Assembly (NCBI RefSeq): GCF_964355755.1
Contig: NC_092678.1
Location: 4,002,922 to 4,066,921, forward strand
Length of the DNA: 64,000 nucleotides
Direction: 5' to 3'
Origin: Antedon mediterranea
Taxonomy: Eukaryota; Echinodermata; Crinoidea; Comatulida; Antedonidae
Shown: positions 60,715 to 64,000 of the stretch, piece by piece
How positions within the stretch are numbered: the stretch's first letter is position 1
How the letters are laid out: each line of letters opens with the position of its first letter
Program-made: the position numbers and the translations under genes
Notes under the pieces: generated by a model
Seen by the model: the letters and a program-made list of their open reading frames with translations, nothing else
The model's database searches: none
What the model was told of the DNA's origin: nothing

Positions 60715-61181
60715 GGTCTAACAAGTGTATTTACCAGTTCTTTGTGTACCAGAAAACAAGTATTCTGGTAATTATACCAGAAACCAAGAATCTCTGGTAG
60801 TGATAAATGCTCATTAATGCAATACTTGTTCTCAATGAGTTTTGTGTCGTAGAAGAATGTAATAGAAAAACGACTTTGAAACAATCGTACATTTAACTAT
60901 TATAGATGCTCTGTGCTTTCTGTGAGGTTATGTGGAGAACCTGTATATTCTTCAACTATATATAAAAGGTATTACATGAATACTATACTAAAGCACCTTG
61001 TCAATTACAGTTTGACAAATCTTCCTTATTTGGTAAACCAGCCTCACATAGACCAATCAAGCATCGAACTAGAGCAAGCAACTGTTTTCTTAAACATTTA
61101 AATATTGTAATTATTCTGTATAACAGCACTCTAGTAAATTTATGAAGTCACTGAGCTATAAAACTCATTTACATGCTCCAG

Positions 61182-61187
61182 AATAAA
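61182..61187 (+). terminator. Candidate WNK polyadenylation signal
   Basis: AATAAA, first canonical signal after the stop codon at 60712-60714. A second lies at 63258-63263. Usage unknown. Confidence 0.4.
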
Positions 61188-61984
61188 GTAAAAATAAGTT
61201 TGTTTGTGCAATTTACTCCACTATTTACATGGCATCCATTCCATCAAGGTGTATTAAGAAGCTTTAAGGACATTTTATAACAAAACTTAGTAAATTTAGA
61301 TAGTAACTTCATTCATAGTTAGTTGTTTCATGCTGGTTGTGGTAGATCTCATCTAGTGAAAGACTTAACAATGCATTGAGAGAAAATTCAGTTACAGAAA
61401 TGTAGACAGATAAACAATAAGGATTTTACAATGTGCAAAAAGATTTAGGTTGGTAGACAGACAACATTTTGGTGGTTCAAATTCAGAGTTGTGAGCTTAT
61501 GCATGAGTCAGTTCAGTAAACATTCAATTTACGTTTGGTAGGGCTTACTGTAGTAAAATTCCGTTGAATTGTGTGTATATTTTGGTAAAACAATTATAAC
61601 AATATGAGAGACTGAATAACACATTGGTAAAGAATCTTTTGGAACATTCTCAATGCATGGAGTTTTATAAGTCCATGCTCAATATATCCTTAATTAACAC
61701 ATCATTTAGATAAAGAATGTCCACAAAAGAACTTGGGTGCAATCTTATTTGACGAAACCATAGCTTCTTGACAATTCAGTTCAGCCATCACAATCGAGCA
61801 AAACTATATAAATAATTTAAAAATTAAGTAGCTTCTTAACAACCATTATGTTGAATCTAAGAGTACTATTCTGTTACTGCCATGCAGCAGAACATGTAAA
61901 CCATTGCTAAATCTTACTACTAGTTAAGCATTCTGACAGTTCTAGTTGATTCTCATGGCTTCTGATTATAAAGCTTGTCAACGT

Positions 61985-62135
61985 GTATACCATAAGTATG
62001 CTTTAGGTGGATCCTAGTTAGTACTGACAGCTTACGGTAGTCACTATTCCCTATTGCATATACCATGAGTATATGCTTTAAGTGGATCCTAGTTAGCATT
62101 GACAGCTTCTGATCATCTCCATTGCATATACAATA
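61985..62135. repeat. Tandem repeat, about 73-bp unit, two copies, in WNK 3' region
   Basis: Two units share ATACCATAAGTAT or ATACCATGAGTAT, GCTTTA, GTGGATCCTAGTTAG and TGACAGCTT; a partial third (ATACAATAAGTTATGCTTA) follows. Divergence is roughly 15-20 percent. Confidence 0.75.
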
Positions 62136-64000
62136 AGTTATGCTTAGAAGAAAAACAAATGCATTCCTCCACACATCAGTACCCATGTTAACTATGTTTG
62201 TCAGTATGCATTAAAGTCTTGTGTGCCTTTGTACAGATATATCTAAATGTACTTGTTAGTATTAACCATATAGAGTAGAGTTAAGACGAAAAGTTTGCAC
62301 ACTATATTGACGATTTTCGTTTAGTATAAATTTTGATTTTATTTTTTACTAAATTAATATTTAATCATATAAGTAGTTTAGAAAGGTGTTAGAGTAACAT
62401 ACACAAGATGTAGTATATATAAGGAATTAAGTATTGTCAGTAGTTGATTAGAGTTTACCGAAGCAACCATACTGACAAGGTGTTGAGAAAGGGGTGGGGA
62501 AAGGTCCTACTGTGCTTTTGGAGCCTGTTACATTACGGCTTAGCATACAGCATTTTAGGAACCTTGTTTTTGAGATTACACTATAAGAGATGACCTACTA
62601 TGAAGATGTTATGGCATTGTATTTTAGGAGCCTGTTAAGGAAGTATAAGGGTTTACTTACGAAATTTTAGAATCCTGTATGGCATTATAAGGGTTAGACA
62701 TGTAGTTTACTCCATTGTAGGAGCATGCATGCCATTCACAGAGATAGCCTATTGCGGTTCCAGTCATTACCACATGATTACTTGTCTCACTGTTTTCAAT
62801 ATATAGGATCTCAACCAAACATTTTCAAAATCTATTTAATTTCTTCGCATATTTAAAATATTTCTTGCATAAGATAACATCCAATATTGACTATAGCATT
62901 GGGTAAATGTGTAATGAATACATTTAACAAATTTTAAATTATCAACAATATAATCTTTGTCAGGTTTGATGCAATTTCAATGAAACTTTAATAAAAAAAT
63001 TGTGGTTTTTGTCTCAATATTGCATTCAAATATTAAAATTATATAGAAAATACAGTAAACGCAAATTTGAAATGAAGAATGTGCTGTTTCTATGGCAATG
63101 TAATTTTAAGAACATTAAAAGCAGTAGATGGAAATTTGATTGAAATTTCTGTCATGAAAACAGATGAAATATTAAGTGCAAATTGAATTCCTTGTACAAT
63201 TTGAGGGGCTATCAATACAATGCCATCTTAAACTTTAAAATACATGTAAATTTTTGAAATAAATCCAATTTTTTTTTAAAGGAACACTTTGCATATAATA
63301 GGAAGTACATAATTTTATTTTACAATACTTTTTTAAGTTATGGTAATTAGCATTTTAGAACCACTTCCAGGTCATGTCATTGTAAGGACCAAAAAACGCA
63401 TGTGGGCTTTCGGGAGAAAACAGACATGGTATTTTGTCAGTCTCATACTTTTACAGACATGCTATTCCAACTGAGTCTGGTTATGTAGAGTAAGTGTAGA
63501 ATGTATGACAAAACCTAGCATTACAAAACACAGTTTATATAATATTCTGTTTGAAGCCCTATGAGATTGTACAGTGTAAGATATGTATATATTACCTACT
63601 TTTGATTTTCACCGTAGTGAGTTAATGTGCAAAATATTCCATTTTTATTTTTGTGTTTTCATGAATATTTAATTAAGCCAATTACAACATTTGAGAGATA
63701 GTTGATTAATATCGAAATTAAAAACACATTTTTCCTGCCAGTTCATAATATCTGCATGCATTTTTGGGGTACGTTTTTAATTATTCACAATATAATGATA
63801 TAGTAATACTGTGATATCCCCATCTAATGTTATACCTTTACACATACCAAAAAAAAAGAAGATTTAAGGTATACCAAACATAGGTTACTAGCTGCTAATT
63901 AATTCTAACAAAATAAATATTTTATTTTTATAATTGTCTGCGAGTATATAGCATAACAAAATTAGCATTGAATGTAAAAGAAAACATGCTTTGTATATTG

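Larger units (their letters stand above)
60715..64000 (+). other. WNK 3' UTR and 3' flank
   Basis: 3.3 kb to the right edge with no further coding exon recognised. Candidate polyadenylation signals AATAAA lie at 61182-61187 (468 nt after the stop) and 63258-63263. A tandem repeat is at about 61985-62135 and degenerate TTTTAGGAGCCTGT-type words recur between 62510 and 62740. Short open frames (60913-61101, 61953-62186) look like chance. Confidence 0.5.

Overview
The window looks like nuclear DNA of an invertebrate deuterostome, most likely an echinoderm. It is AT-rich, with small coding exons, consensus GT-AG introns, interspersed short repeats and no bacterial operon structure. Every recognised protein is closest to a metazoan family. 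The echinoderm guess rests on protein similarity and on the abundance of TAGGCCTAG-type words (about 5440-5640, 6090-6120 and 7220-7520), so it is an inference only.

Layout, left to right. (1) First coding exon of UBE2H, an E2 ubiquitin-conjugating enzyme, on the minus strand at 813-865; the rest of the gene lies beyond the left edge. (2) ZC3HC1/NIPA, minus strand, 8 coding exons, 5748 down to 2975, 400 codons. (3) A 1.4-kb divergent intergenic region with an inverted 78-bp duplication that carries a CRE box (TGACGTCA) and a cluster of ETS-type CCGGAAG motifs. (4) KLHDC10, plus strand, 8 coding exons, 7156-10866, 404 codons. (5) A repeat-rich gap, 10.9-17.1 kb, with two minisatellites and a MITE-like element. 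(6) A ninjurin gene, minus strand, with one common 3' exon (17456 down to 17100) and three candidate first coding exons (22479-22093, 19941-19888, 18150-18094), all ending in the same phase. A tRNA-derived SINE sits in its intron. (7) A WNK kinase gene, plus strand, 17 coding exons, 25295-60714, about 2,198 codons, with large introns that host a 2-kb inverted-repeat transposon and several tandem repeats. (8) 3.3 kb of 3' flank or 3' UTR to the right edge.

Together: UBE2H, ZC3HC1 and KLHDC10 all belong to the ubiquitin system and stand in the same order and orientation as in human 7q32. The ninjurin gene and WNK lie head to head, as NINJ1-WNK2 and NINJ2-WNK1 do in human. The window thus joins two microsyntenic blocks that are separate in vertebrates. 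The WNK protein keeps the features of the chloride- and osmo-sensing WNK-SPAK/OSR1 pathway: the lysine moved into the glycine-rich loop, DLGLATL, two CCT-like domains and three RFxV docking motifs. I found no CRISPR array, operon, phage or other prokaryote-type system. The most interesting signals are the double synteny, the alternative ninjurin first exons, the inverted CRE promoter duplication and the intact-ended 2-kb transposon. All gene models were built by eye from splice phase and protein similarity; exon junctions are unverified by transcripts.
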